From NCBI GenBank assembly GCA_009760855.2, contig WPIO01000017.1:622001-686000 (forward strand): DNA of 64,000 nucleotides, read 5' to 3'. Below the pieces are notes generated by a model. That model saw only the letters and a program-made list of their open reading frames with translations, was not told the origin of the DNA and made no database searches. Of the stretch, positions 53,001 through 63,412 are shown piece after piece. Both the position numbers and the translations under genes were made by a program. Each line of letters begins with the position of its first letter. Within the stretch, counting starts at the first letter, position 1. Origin of the DNA: Cristatella mucedo. Lineage: Eukaryota > Bryozoa > Phylactolaemata > Cristatellidae.

Positions 53001-56000
53001 AATGGGATGCCTCAGCTTATGCAACATACGTATTTTGTTTTCTTGCAGGTGATGATCAGCTGAGAGGAGAGCACGGAACGTCTCGCCAGGGTCGATTGGC
53101 TGAGTTGGCCCAGCAGATTAACAACTGGGAAGATGACCTTCACCATGTTTCTGCAAGGTATAAATCATCGATAAAGGCATAATCACTTTTATGCTTACGA
53201 TACTCAGCTGTATTTATCATTCAACCTGTCGGAATCTGTTGCAGCAACTGATAAACTGAATGCTTGCCTTGCCGACATTCGATCCTGGATGTCTGACAAA
53301 TTTCTTTAAACTTAATGACGATAAAACTGACCTGCTGCTCGTAAGACACCCTAAGCGTGCGGCTGGATTAGAAGGCTTTGCTATTCTAATAGATGATGCT
53401 GTTGTGCGACCATCACCACGTGCTCGAACTTTAGGTGTCGTTTTCGACAACTGCCTAAATTTTAAAAGCTTCATTCAGACGACTGCTTGTACAGCTAGCC
53501 ATCTCGTCCGATCCCTGTCTAAGATTAGGAGCTGTCTTCAACGGTGGCTTTCAAAAAATGTAACTAGCTTCTTCATTCTGTCTCGGCTAGATTATTGTAA
53601 TTCCCTTTTGGCTGGGCTACCGAAAAAAGCAACTAGGCCACTGCAACATGAATGAATATGGATATGAATCTATGAATATGGCTGCAAGGGCAGTTTGCAA
53701 ATCCCAGAGGTTTGACCTTGTGTCTACTTTGCTAAAAGAGCTAGGATGGCTTCCGGTTGATCAACGGATGCAGAGCAAAGTTCTTACGCTGACCCACAAG
53801 GCCCACCACGGCTTGACTCCATACCTAGTTGAACTGCTACTTCTATGCTACTCACTGCCTCAACTGCTCTCCTGACTCTGCTGTGCTTCCCGCTTTCTCT
53901 GTGTTGCATGAGATCAATTCTGTTGGCTACCGAATGCATACCGAAAGCTGCTTAGCCTGTGAGTGTACTAAGCAAAACTCTCTTGCCTAACACCCACATA
54001 GTCTTTGTTGGGTTACAGGTGGAGATACAATAACATAGTAATCCTATAAGATTGTTTTGTGTGTTCCAGACTTGTAAAATCCGTCAATACTCTTTCAGAA
54101 AAGCAGAGACTAAGAAGATACCTCAGCCTGTCAAGAGCACCCAAGCAACTGAAAATCCTCCCAAACCTCCACGGACTTTCCAGCAGGCTAGCGAAGACTC
54201 GTCTGGTCAAGCTGCATTTCGCTCATGTTCTGATGTTGAGACTGCTTCCAATCAGGGTGCTGCATTAAGTTCGCAGTCGGATGGGGACTGCGGGCAATCA
54301 TCGGCCTTTTCGTTCGGTTCTGCTCCACCTAGTGCACCAGTGATCAACACACAGGGCTTGGCTCGCAGGTAAGCAAGCTTGCAACCCTAACTGCCACTGC
54401 TCACGATATTCTTGAAGCCTCATTCTTTTGCTCGGGAACTGGTTGGTTAGCTGTAGCCTTGTGGATTTCACAAACATATCCTTCCTTGCCCCCAGCATTA
54501 CCCTACGGCCAGTTACTCTTCCATTAGTCGCCTCATTCTGTTTGCTTCGACCAGTGGTTGCTTTCCACGATTCGTTCTTGGCCGTATCTTTCAGTCTTTG
54601 CACTTCGACCGTGCCTACCGGCCTTGAATGGCTTGGTGCATCCAGTGTGACTCCAACTTGGAAGCCGGTTGGTGCTCTGGCTAGTTGCCAAGTGAGCCCG
54701 ATCGCCCGGCAGTTCTGCTGGACCTATGCTGTGTTACTGCAAATAGTCGGAAACTGCCAAACATATTTTTGAATGTACAAAAGCCGTCATAGCGAAGACT
54801 GTGCCCCCTGATGTAACACTTGACTGGCTATGTGTGCAGTTTATTTGCAAGCTTGACCCGCAAGCACGAGACAGCATGTACTATAGCTTATACTATTGTC
54901 GTGCATCGCTTTTGGCTTCTTGGTTGTCAGATGCCGAGGCAGGTTCTCGATCGATTGGTGAGTAACTAGCACATTAGATGGTGAGCCATCACTATGTTCA
55001 TTCAATGCCTGGATATAGAACCTTGTTTTGATAGCTAGTGTCCCCTTCCTCAGTGCTTGCTAAGCTGACTGGAAATCTCTTAGTCCTAAGCTTGTTCTAT
55101 CTATCATAGCAACAAGCATAAGCTCAAAAATCGTATTTGATTTTTTTTTTAAATAGGCCATGGTGAAACTCGGTTCTTCTGCATTCTTTTAATTGCCCGA
55201 CGGGACCACAGAGCCCAGTGGGCTTTCTGGTCATTCTATTTGTTTTGCGTGTGTACACCTTCTGCTAACATTTATTACCCTGCTGCTAATTTTAAAATCA
55301 ACTGGCCAGAAGCTGCTGTTCATGCATCTCGTTAGATATCTCAAAAGACACTGCCGACATTAGCATCGAACTCAACCCAGTCCTGGGGCTGTCATATTAT
55401 TAGAATGGGCAGTAGGGGCCGATGGGTATTTAGTGGGGCCCGTGGCATGTCGAAGCTGTTCTTGTGTAATAATTTTTTGCAACCATCATGTTGTAGCTTA
55501 TTGGAGCTCTGGGTAAGCTCCGTCAAGGCTGGCTTATAATATCAGGCCTTGTTCTGCAAACAAACATACTTTGTATGTACAAGTTACAGCACAACTTTTT
55601 TATTTCTGCCCCAGAAAAACCGAGGCTGATGCTGAGCCTACTTGCTTTCGCCTGGCCACTGCTATTCCTTTTTGTCTGGTCATGCTTTCGATTTCTCATT
55701 TCATGCTGCCTCCTCTATTGTGACATGTGCTTTGGTATATTCTTACTGATTTCTTTTTCTGATCAGCCCTCTTTGCAGTCCGATAGCAGTGATGTAGGCA
55801 CCGTTTTGCTGTAAAGATTTTAGACATGGAAGACGATTATTACTACGACATGTGTATCGGCACACGCATGCTATTTTTGATGATAATCGAGACTCAGACT
55901 AGCGCCCCGTGATGTTTTGCTGAGGAGAAAAACATTTCTGGGGGTTTTGTCTTGCTCAATATGTTTGTGCATACTTTCGGGTGTCCTGGCATTGGTGACG

Positions 56001-59000
56001 GCTGTCGGACTGTTTTGTGATAACAAGCTTCAGTTCATCAGCTGCATACTTGTTTGTTTGCCAGGCCCCTTAGATCAAACAACGATCCTGCTGCAGCCAG
56101 CGTAGCTGACCGTTTTGCTGCTTGGGAGCAAAGGACCGTTCAGGGTAGTCAAGGTGACACGGCAGACAGTAATTGCCTACGGCGAGATGGGCCTTCTACT
56201 CGAACCAGAACAAAAAGTGCTAATGTAGCCCTATGGGAAGAGAAGGTGAATAATGGAGGTATGTATCCATGTCGCACGCAATCATATGCGAGTGATACGA
56301 TCACATTTAAGTGGTGCGTTCTTTTTTCGTATCAGTGCATGTTTCTCTGCAGTGGACGTCATCTGCAACTCATTTTTATGTAGGTGCAGCACCTGTGCTG
56401 TGCCTGCCGCCCCCTTGCCCTCTGCCGGCAGACTTGCCTCCACGTACGACAGCTGCTCAGAGGCGACGAAGTCGTAGCCACACCGGGACCCCTCTGCTGC
56501 AGCAAGCCCCGTGGGAAGCCGGTGGAAGCGAAACTAAAGCTCGTGCGGAGACCGTATCAGCTCACAGTGAAGCCCTGCCTCGGCGCCCTGCTGCTGCTGC
56601 AACTCCAGTGCATACTGGAAGTAGGAACACTGTTACGCCTTCGGCAGCCAGCAGGGGTGCATCAGCGAGCCATAGAAAGGAGGAAAGCGAGGACGAGTGG
56701 CACAAGGTCAGTATAGCGAGGCCTTGAAGCTACCAAGAGCACCCAGATGTACCGTAGCTGGGGCGCTGTGATTTGCTATGCCGATAGTGTTTGGTGCTGG
56801 TTGGGCTCCGAATACTTCCGGTTAACCTGCAGGGTGGTTTTTCCAGATCCTGACAATTTCACGTGGCTATCTATTTCAATCCTCTAGCTAAGAAATTCTT
56901 TGCGTGGCTTATTGTGAACCATTACAGTGCCTTGTACCTAGCTCTACCTTCGGTTAAAATGTCAGTTTCCTAACCTAGCTTGTGAATTTGAAAACTGCAG
57001 GTTATTTAGTTTGCTTATGCTGCCTCTTTTCTAAACTATATGAAATTACCTATCGATTGGGTTTGGTTATAAAGTGAATCGTTTGTGTACTTTAGTCTGT
57101 CCTATCCTCTTCAGCGTAACTCCCACTAAGTCCTTACGCTTTGTAAAGTTACAGACAGTTACAGAGACAGGCAGACACACACCCAAGAGCTGGTCGGCAT
57201 AACACATTTAATCAAACAGTTTTGACAATCTGATTTCTAAGCTATGCACACTATTGTGATTCGTCTACTTCTACAAGATGTATCACCCAAACGATGGTGC
57301 GTGAGTAACACCCACATAGTCTTTATGACTTGTGGAGTTACTGACGGAGAAATATTACATAACATCCTGACTGGTCTTGCCACCATCGTTTGGGTGATAT
57401 ATCTTGTAGAATTAGACGAATCAGAAGAGTGTGCATAGTTCAGAAATCAGATTGTCAAAACTGTTTGATTAAATGTGTTATGCCGACCTGCTCTTGGGTG
57501 TGTGTCTGCCTGTCTGTAACTGCCTGTAACTTTACAAAGCTGTAAGGACTTAGTGGGAGTTACGCTGAAGAGTTTTCTTTTGCACACTCAAAGCCTAAGC
57601 AGTTTTTTATGCATTTGGTAGCCAAGAGACCCCATATCATGCAAAAAGATATAATGATAAGTATAGCTGAGTCTGGAGGACAGTTGGAGGGAGGAGCATT
57701 AAATAGCAGTGAATGACATCTAGAAAAAAGGCCCCAGAGTTGGCAGCAGGTGAGGATATGTTGTCGTATGAAAATTTTGGAAATGTGTTCCACCGTGTAG
57801 GACCTGCAGAGCAGAAGCTTCTGTGGCCAACTGTCTTGAAGCGAAAGAATCGAAAACCTAATTTATTGTCCGTAGAGGACTGAGGACACGAGGAGGCTGA
57901 AAGGGGTGCAGCAGTTTAACTAGGTATGAATGTGATAAGTCGTTGTGGTCCTTTTGGTCTGATTAAGAATTTTGATGTGTATGAGTTGATCAACCAGGAG
58001 CCATTGCAGCTGCTTCAGCTGATGGAGACACGTGGCTGAACCTGTTGGATTTGTCGACTAACCTTGCAGCCATAGTCGTCTCCAGCTGAAGAGGCTTAGT
58101 GGTGTTTTGCTATAGCCCAGCCAAAACAGAATTGTAGTAGTCCAGCCTAGACAGAACCAGAGAGCTAGTAAGATTTTTAGCCATCGTGGTGGCCAGTCCA
58201 TAATCTTGCACGGAGATCGAACGTTATGACTACCCATAGAAGTGGTCTTTTGAATGAAACTTTTTATGGCATGCAGTTTTCAGAGAGGGCACCTAAACTT
58301 CGAGCACATGGTGACAGTTGCACTACAGCACCATGATTAGAATAGTGAAGTCTCTTAGTCCTGCCATGTGTTCATGGTATCCTCAATAGTAGTCCAGTTG
58401 GTCGTTTTTTAGCTTCACAGCATTAGCCTACATTCCAGATCAACTGTCTGCAGGAAAGGCGTTCGGTTTTATAGTCGCTACAGCTGATTTCTATGGTATA
58501 CATGACAAATACAACTGGGTATCGTTATCATAGAACTGCTAGCCGATGACATGGTGCCCCATATCACTTTTTTAATAAGCTCCATGTAAATGGTGAAAAG
58601 CAGTGATGTTATTGTCATCGTTTCTGCTCAGAATGTCGTTGGTCACAAGCAGGAGAGTGGTTTCAGTTGAATGATGATGCCTGAATCCCAAAAGAAATTT
58701 TCTGGTAATTCATTCTCGTAACAGTGTTTCACCGGCAACTTGGCAACAGTATTTTCGATAATCTTGAATATATAAAAAAGGAATAAGGGAGACTGGGTGA
58801 TAATTTACTAGGGCCTTGTAATCCTATCCAGTCTTCATAAGTATCGTATGTGTCTCCGTCTGTAACACCACAAAGACTATTTGCATATTACGAAGGAGAG
58901 TTTTTATAGCGCACTAAAAGCCTAAGTAAACGGCTTTCGGTACGCATTCAGTAGCCAACAGATTTCATCTCACGAAACAAAGAGTAAGTAAGAAGCATAG

Positions 59001-62000
59001 CTGAGTCAATAGAGCAGTCAATGTAGTGAATACCATGGGGGTGGCTAGCAGCCCTAGCTGGCTTGAAAGGATATGACATAGCAGCAGGAGAGTAGATGCT
59101 TTTGCATGAGAAATTGCTCGAACATAAGCCGATTTGAAAGGCTTTTGGAAAAACTTTAGTTCAGCCCTTATTTTTAGTTGAACCTTTTTAAGCCTTTTTG
59201 GCTTCAGACATAATCAGCTATACTACTTTTAGTGCTTCGTTACCATTGGCTGTTGCTCAATTCATGGCTGTCTTTATTGAGGACTGTCTTCTGCTTTTTT
59301 TTACCCTGGATGCAATCATAACTCTTATCCCAAAGCTTCTTGCTGCTTGCATGTAATTTGTCTGTTCCACTGAGGTGCTGCATTTTGGGTTTTACTTCTG
59401 CAAGCCCTGATCTGGAGCCTTCTTACTGTGATGAACATTCGTTTGCCCCCTTCGTATGACTGGGTTTGGAATCTAAGTGTAAAATTGTATGTGTATTTTT
59501 TATAAGAAGTGTCATTATGACCCTAGATGGTAGTAGATATTTATCGTGGCACTCCAGTGCACTTAAGAGGTGTGTACATATTGCCCTTTGCATAATCATG
59601 TCACTCATGAATTGATGTTAATATCATAGGCTCCTATGTCTGCAAGAAAAAATGCCTGGGAGCAGAAAATAGCGGAGCAGCAAAACATAGCAGAAGAGCA
59701 TAGCCGCCTGATGTATCGACAACTGTCCGGTAGTAATCAGCAAGGCATCGGGCAGACACCAACAGGCTGCAAGACGCCTGGACCAGCTGCTGAAGCTGCA
59801 CCCGAAGTGACTCCTGTGCGGAAGCTTGCTGCAGAACGGCAGCTTTCTCAGACCAAGGAGTACGACCCAGCTGCCAAGGTGATACACGACGTTGAGGAGC
59901 CAGCAGCCGTCTGAGTTGCCTAGTTTCAATGACTTTTTTGAGCTTGTAATGATCAGAGATTATCTTTTGTGTAGGCCAAGTTCGAAAGAGCAACTGAACT
60001 GCAAGCCCTTAATGACAGGTACAAAAATGGCATTCTTAAATACGATGGTGGACCAACTGACCTGTCGACCGCACCAAAAGCTGTCACCAGTTGCGAGCCA
60101 GGCCTCCTTACAGCAGTACCTCATACGACAGCGCGCACCTCGAATCGTGCTGAGGTCGTGGCTAAGACTGGCAGCAGTCCCAGAGGCATGCTGTCGTCAG
60201 TCAAGCGAGGTCTGAGCTGAGCTCTCGCACTTTGATCGATTACATTAGTTTACTGCTCTGCTAGGGTGCTGCGATGCTGCCTGAGCAGCTGTGATCGTAT
60301 GCTGCCGTTTAGCCAGCCTGTACTTTGGTCCCCAAAAAATCACGTGTCTAGATGAAGATCCTAGCTTTTGGTCAAACGTGATTTTACTCGTATGTTTCGA
60401 CTGTCTCATATTGAGTTTTGCTTCCCACTTTGCTTCCATTTCACCGGGTTAGGTAGACTCTGTTTCTGAGTAGATTCACTGAACTGCTTATTCGTATTGA
60501 AAATTGTCATCGATTAGCCGATGCTGTACAGTTATGCATTACTACCGCAGGATTTGAAGATGCGCTTGTGGGTGACGGCTACGAAGTAGAAAAAGGCTCC
60601 GGCACAAATGAGAAAAACTTGCGCGTTGCTAAGGTTTCGTTTAACGAAGATACTAAGCCTTCTGTTGGCACCCGCCGCAAGTCCACCTCACCCATTGACA
60701 ACCAGCCAAGGAGAAGGTAGTCTACTTGGTGCCTACTGTGTGTATGCTCGTTCTATCCATGCACGTGACACCAGCTGTAACTTCCTAAAATGAATGTGTC
60801 TAGCTCATTCAATACATTATTGTTATGTAGGTCCAGCTGCAAGATACCCAAACTAGGCTATGACTCAAGCAACAGCAGCGATGCTGACGAAAGTCCTGCG
60901 ATGTCGGCTGCGCAATCAAAGATTCGATCATCTCCAGCAAATCGATCCGCTGCCAGCATTTCATCCATAAAGATTCCATCAATTGGTTACGATAGCACAG
61001 CAGACGAACTTAGTCCTCATGGTAATAGCAGTTGCAATTCATTTGGATCATCTGTGGCTGGTATACTCTTCTGCTGGCATGTTATTTCTTGTTTGTTACC
61101 TTGGGTTTTTAGCTGAATCTAGTTGCAGCAAGTTTAATTGTGTTCAGGGTGATACTCGTCTATTAGATTACGCAGTCACCCTCCTATTTACTACTTTGCC
61201 TCTTGTACTAGATAACACTGAAGGGGACGAGGGTTTGAGCTCCACTACCGTCAGCCCGACGTCGACTGATTCGGACAGCTATCGCGTTGAAGAAGAAATC
61301 AACGACCTGCTTGAAGATGCACTTAACAGTGATGGAGATTCGCAAATCATGGCTGCCAGTGCTGCTAGCGATGGTGCATCCAAGTATGTCAATCCACGCT
61401 ACGATTCCTCAGCAGATGAGCCGAGTACACCTGTGGTCTATAGCATCGATGCCTATCGATCCATGCGGTGAGTGTCCTTCACTTCCGAAGTCTCTGAACA
61501 CCTCATCATTGTGAGTTTCATTTTCATGTTTTCTCCCTTGTTATGGTCGTATTCTCTTCATCGTCTTCATTGGAATTAAAACTAGACCATCAGTTATGAA
61601 GATGGTTTTGCATTTGATAGTAGTACAGTAGATTGCTAATGTTTATGGCAGTTGGTTGATCTTCTTGTTGAGTTAGTTTGCTTTAAATTTGGCTACAGTA
61701 TAACCGGTCGAATGCCATGCTTGGCCAGTCTTTTGGACTGGTGCTATAATAAAAGAAGTGGCCCAAATTAACAAGTGAATCGGGTATATTATATTACATC
61801 CAAGTAGCAGACAGTTTCATAATGGCTAATGCCCTCTAGTGCAAAGTAATTACTAGCTCTTTTTCTTGTATGCCTACTTACGCCTTACTTACAGAGAGGA
61901 GTATGAGCAAGAAGCTTGTGTCGTATCACTAATTGTGTAAATTGAAAGCAAATGCAAACTAGGTGAATACTTGTTTTTCTTCGGCTACTGTTTTGGCTTT

Positions 62001-63412
62001 CTTTATCTATATGACAATCCTGTTACAGCTTGTTCTGTGACTTGGCTTTACCCTTGTCTTTCCAACAAGTGAAGTAAGTTTCTTATTGCCTCTTCATCGC
62101 AACTCAAACCGTTTACGAATCCATGGCCTACAGCTGTACACCTTTTCCGTGATGGCAAGTCACGTGACCCTGCTGCGCTAATGTACTAACAGAGCTTAAA
62201 CTAAATTTGAAATTTCACGTTTGGTCTGTCAATTATTGACCGAATTATGGAGTTAACAAGATGCAAAATTACTCGGTAATGTAGCTGTTTATAAGTCTCA
62301 AGCATGTACTTCAACAAGCTGCTAGCATGTACGTCGATGTACTATGTACATGGTTCAGCAAGTTGGTACTCAAGTCGTATTTTTTTTTTTATAGGATGAA
62401 GAGATTGGTAGATTTGTTATTTGTAGATTGGTCATTTCCTGTTTGTTTCCGGATAAGACATGGTTTGCCTGTCTTTTTAACCCTTCCCTTTTATGTGGAA
62501 ATCGTCAAAACTTCAGATCTCATGTTTAAGATGTTTGTCTTTTGAAAGCTTTAACAATCATTCGAGGGTCTTCTTTGTAGTTTCTTGACATTTACCCTTA
62601 ATGAGTTATGCACCTACTGCAGACTGGCTTTACCTCTCAAACGTACGGCTTTATGTTTAGATCAGCCCTAGATACCTCATGCTTGTGACCCATAAGTGGC
62701 CAGGAATAAAGCAAGCTTCTGAATTCAGCACTCCTTTTTCTCTCTGTTTCCTCACTCCTTCTCAATGTTTATGTGTGCCCGAAACCGCATACTGTGCACA
62801 TATCTGTGTGATGCCACATCGATTATGTGTTGTTCACAGATCTAGTGAGGTGATTGGCATCCTCTGCTTTGAATGCTTTCCGGTATCTAGTGATAATTCT
62901 GCTAAGCTTAGACGAGGTGCCTTGTGAGCTTTCATAATAGCGATTCCCTCTGGCTGCCTGTGTTTTCAGATAATTTTATCTGGCGTCGGGCAATCACCTA
63001 TGGTAAGAGTGCCAAATACTGTGGCTCCGTAGTTTAATCATTGGAGTAGCTGCGGTCCGGGTAACCACAGATTGCAGGTCGAAGAGAAAAGTGTTCCACT
63101 CTTGGTCACACTGGCTATCTGGCTTTATACGTTTAGAAAATATCACTATTGTCTGAGGCCGTGTTCTTGGCTTGCACTCCATGATATACAATGGTTATCA
63201 GTTGGTCATAGTCGAGAAATAGTGCCGGTAAATCAGTATGTTTTGTTACAAGCAGTCGATGTCTAGGCAATGTGTTTTATAGGAAGAAGGTCGAAAATAA
63301 GGTCCCAGCAAGGAACATATGCTTCAAACCTCCTTCATGCCCCGGTCCTGTACCAACTAATGAGCCAGTGACACCCAAGTTTTCAAAGCAAGACGTCATG
63401 GCACGTATGAAG
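43928..63412 (+). CDS. ANLN: Anillin gene (12 exons, N-terminal two thirds)
   Basis: Anillin is the actin-, myosin- and septin-binding scaffold of the cytokinetic ring. Exons joined in phase: 43928-44060, 50532-50660, 53049-53157, 54099-54368, 56065-56258, 56384-56706, 59630-59878, 59975-60209, 60551-60716, 60831-61021, 61212-61467, 63283-63412 (795 codons). Recognised blocks in the same order as human anillin: N-terminal KLLERTRMRREQLQQKL (human KLLERTRARRENLQRKM), VRQRMGALARQ, GRLAELAQQINNWEDD (human [16 protein letters not shown]), RATELQALNDRYKNGI, EEEINDLLEDAL and VVYSIDAYRSMR (human LLYSIDAYRSQR). The anillin-homology and PH domains are not in the window and should follow to the right. 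Much of the middle is low-complexity and poorly conserved, as in other anillins. Additional phase-1 exons in the 6.5-kb first intron cannot be excluded. Confidence 0.94.
44283..44400 (-). mobile_element. LINE family A, short 3' end
   Basis: AATAATAATG tail, AGAGAACTCTCAATCTCTTT block and AAGGAAGCATGTCGATGGG, in the first intron of anillin. Confidence 0.75.
45585..45652 (-). mobile_element. tRNA-derived SINE, 3' fragment
   Basis: Matches the tail part of the SINE: TAGCTGATTTAACAGCCTCT on the plus strand, then TTGTATAGCAACAGAAGAGC. The tRNA head is missing. Confidence 0.85.
46203..46480 (-). mobile_element. LINE family B, 3' end
   Basis: TAATGTAATGTATCTCCGTC tail, then the standard B terminal sequence (GTGGGTGTTACACAGGAGAG). 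Almost identical to 33640-33880, so one of the younger copies. Confidence 0.92.
46917..46946 (+). repeat. Left terminal inverted repeat of the Tc1-like element
   Basis: Begins CACTGCCTTTCAAAAG and pairs with 48428-48457 with three mismatches. A TA dinucleotide (46915-46916) precedes it. Confidence 0.95.
48428..48457 (-). repeat. Right terminal inverted repeat of the Tc1-like element
   Basis: Reverse complement begins CACTACCCTTCAAAAG. Followed by TA at 48458-48459, the duplicated target. Confidence 0.95.
48697..48777 (+). mobile_element. LINE family A, 81-bp 3' end
   Basis: Only the last 81 bp: TTTGCAGCAAATGTAAAGCG, the stem-loop and (ATT)n. An extreme 5' truncation. Confidence 0.88.
48780..50531. 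other. Anillin intron with a 42-bp tandem duplication
   Basis: 50282-50323 is repeated exactly at 50324-50365 (CGATCTCATTTCTTTGTATG start). Otherwise nothing recognised. Confidence 0.7.
50532..50660 (+). CDS. ANLN: Anillin exon 2: VRQRM block
   Basis: 129 nt between ACTCCAG and GTGAAT. It encodes DPEEKRQKLAGASVYMKPDT, PAVPSVRQRMGALARQDKEN and AQ. It matches human SSVKTRMQKLAEQ. Phase 1 in, phase 1 out; the split Gly codon joins exon 1. Confidence 0.9.
51233..51298 (-). mobile_element. LINE family A, 66-bp 3' end
   Basis: AATAATAATAATGC tail and a decayed stem-loop (TAGTGCCCTCAAAG ... AGGCACTTTACATTTGC). Directly followed by a weak tRNA-like stretch (TTGGCCGAGGTGGTTAGTAC) that may be a SINE head. 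Confidence 0.75.
51945..52995 (-). mobile_element. LINE family A, C-terminal RT and 3' end, well preserved
   Basis: Frame open for 268 codons (52989-52183): WMAANFLKLNDDKTNLLVMG, ARNLGVIFQSDLSLDDHISS, LDFCNSLLTGLPACAIRRLQ, ending in the A 3' stem-loop and AAT tail. It lies in the anillin intron before exon 3, only about 55 bp from the exon. Confidence 0.93.
53049..53157 (+). CDS. ANLN: Anillin exon 3: GRLxxLAxxxxxWEDD block
   Basis: 109 nt between TTGCAG and GTATAA. It encodes DDQLRGEHGTSRQGRLAEL, AQQINNWEDDLHHVSA and the first two bases of an Arg codon. Human has [21 protein letters not shown]. A family B LINE lies just after the exon. Confidence 0.93.
53190..54035 (+). mobile_element. LINE family B, C-terminal RT and 3' end
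   Basis: Codes ATDKLNACLADIRSWMSD (with a frameshift), then RPSPRARTLGVVFDNCLNFK and SRLDYCNSLLAGLPKKATRP. A short duplication (ATGAATATG) near 53650 breaks the frame. It fills nearly the whole intron between anillin exons 3 and 4. Confidence 0.92.
54099..54368 (+). CDS. ANLN: Anillin exon 4: Ser/Pro-rich region
   Basis: 270 nt between CTTTCAG and GTAAGC. It encodes KAETKKIPQPVKSTQATENP followed by a Ser/Ala/Gln-rich stretch and SAPPSAPVINTQGLAR. No close motif match, but phase fits (one base in, two out) and the open frame is clean. Low conservation is normal for this region. An upstream acceptor at 54069 gives a frame that stops early, so I rejected it. Confidence 0.8.
54369..56064. other. 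Anillin intron, nothing recognised
   Basis: Unique sequence. Short hydrophobic frames at 55575-56050 have no start, splice or domain support. Confidence 0.5.
56065..56258 (+). CDS. ANLN: Anillin exon 5: WEQR / WEEK region
   Basis: 194 nt between TTGCCAG and GTATGT. It encodes PLRSNNDPAAASVADRFAAW, then EQRTVQGSQGDT and TKSANVALWEEKVNNG. Two W-E motifs resemble the NNWEDD block of exon 3. Phase is continuous with exons 4 and 6. Confidence 0.85.
56384..56706 (+). CDS. ANLN: Anillin exon 6: Pro/Ala/Arg-rich region
   Basis: 323 nt between TATGTAG and GTCAGT. GC-rich, low-complexity coding with PPPCPLPADLPP, a basic patch AQRRRSRSH that could act in nuclear import, and an acidic end EESEDEWHK. 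Assigned by phase and position rather than similarity. The frame chosen reads GT GCA GCA CCT after the acceptor; two other frames are also open for long stretches. Confidence 0.75.
57107..57572. repeat. Long inverted repeat, arms about 190 bp, loop 80 bp
   Basis: Left arm 57107-57300, right arm 57381-57572. The reverse complement of the left matches the right with scattered differences. The 80-bp loop is a plus-strand family B 3' end (CACCCACATAGTCTTTATGA). Transcribed within the anillin intron it would form a long hairpin RNA. Confidence 0.93.
57572..58840 (-). mobile_element. LINE family B, decayed, most of the RT
   Basis: From the B terminal region (AGAGTTTTCTTTTGCACACT) to upstream RT motifs on the minus strand (FTIYMELIKKVIW near 58580; LSPSLPYSFFI near 58780). 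Heavily mutated. It borders the right arm of the inverted repeat. Confidence 0.78.
58845..59130 (-). mobile_element. LINE family B, 3' end
   Basis: GTATGTGTCTCCGTCTGTAA, then CGGCTTTCGGTACGCATTCA and CAGATTTCATCTCACG. Directly follows the preceding B copy in the same orientation. Confidence 0.85.
59630..59878 (+). CDS. ANLN: Anillin exon 7: WEQKIAEQ region
   Basis: 249 nt from CATAG to GTGATA. It encodes APMSARKNAWEQKIAEQQNI and then AEEHSRLMYRQL, a helical Glu/Gln-rich stretch, and ends EYDPAAK. The donor could also be at GCAGCC/GTCTGA about 33 nt later, which keeps phase 0. Confidence 0.85.
59975..60209 (+). CDS. ANLN: Anillin exon 8: ALNDRYKNG region
   Basis: 235 nt between GTGTAG and GTCTGA. 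It encodes AKFERATELQALNDRYKNG and then ILKYDGGPTDLST. This resembles human RQKELACLRGRFDKGNIW, a conserved block in the middle of anillins. Confidence 0.87.
60551..60716 (+). CDS. ANLN: Anillin exon 9
   Basis: 166 nt between CCGCAG and GTAGTC. It encodes FEDALVGDGYEVEKGSGTNE then KNLRVAKVSFNEDTKPSV and TRRKSTSPIDNQPRR. The basic TRRKS and PRRR could be a nuclear signal or a phosphosite cluster. Placed by phase. Confidence 0.8.
60831..61021 (+). CDS. ANLN: Anillin exon 10: KIPxxGYDS repeats
   Basis: 191 nt between TATGTAG and GTAATA. It carries two copies of a motif, KIPKLGYDSSNSSDADE and KIPSIGYDSTADE, separated by a Ser/Ala-rich linker. Phase joins exon 9 (Arg) and exon 11 (Asp). Confidence 0.83.
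61212..61467 (+). CDS. ANLN: Anillin exon 11: INDLLEDAL and YSIDAYRSMR
   Basis: 256 nt. Acceptor after a pyrimidine-rich tract ending GTACTAG; donor GTGAGT. It contains RVEEEINDLLEDALNSDGD, a third GYDS-like unit (NPRYDSSADE) and PVVYSIDAYRSM. Human anillin has VINDLFSDVLEEG and LLYSIDAYRSQR. The latter immediately precedes the anillin-homology region. Confidence 0.93.
61468..63282. other. Anillin intron, nothing recognised
   Basis: AT-rich unique sequence apart from the weak tRNA-like stretch near 63018. Confidence 0.5.
63018..63115 (+). mobile_element. Possible tRNA-like SINE head
   Basis: TGGCTCCGTAGTTTAATCAT resembles a tRNA box A; GATTGCAGGTCGAAG about 50 bp later resembles a degraded box B. 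It does not match the SINE family above. Weak. Confidence 0.35.
63283..63412 (+). CDS. ANLN: Anillin exon 12
   Basis: 130 nt between TTTATAG and GTAAGC. It encodes KKVENKVPARNICFKPPSCP, then GPVPTNEPVTPKFSKQDVMA and RMK. It completes the Arg codon of exon 11 and ends in phase 0. The MARMK end may open the coiled segment that leads into the AHD. Confidence 0.85.
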
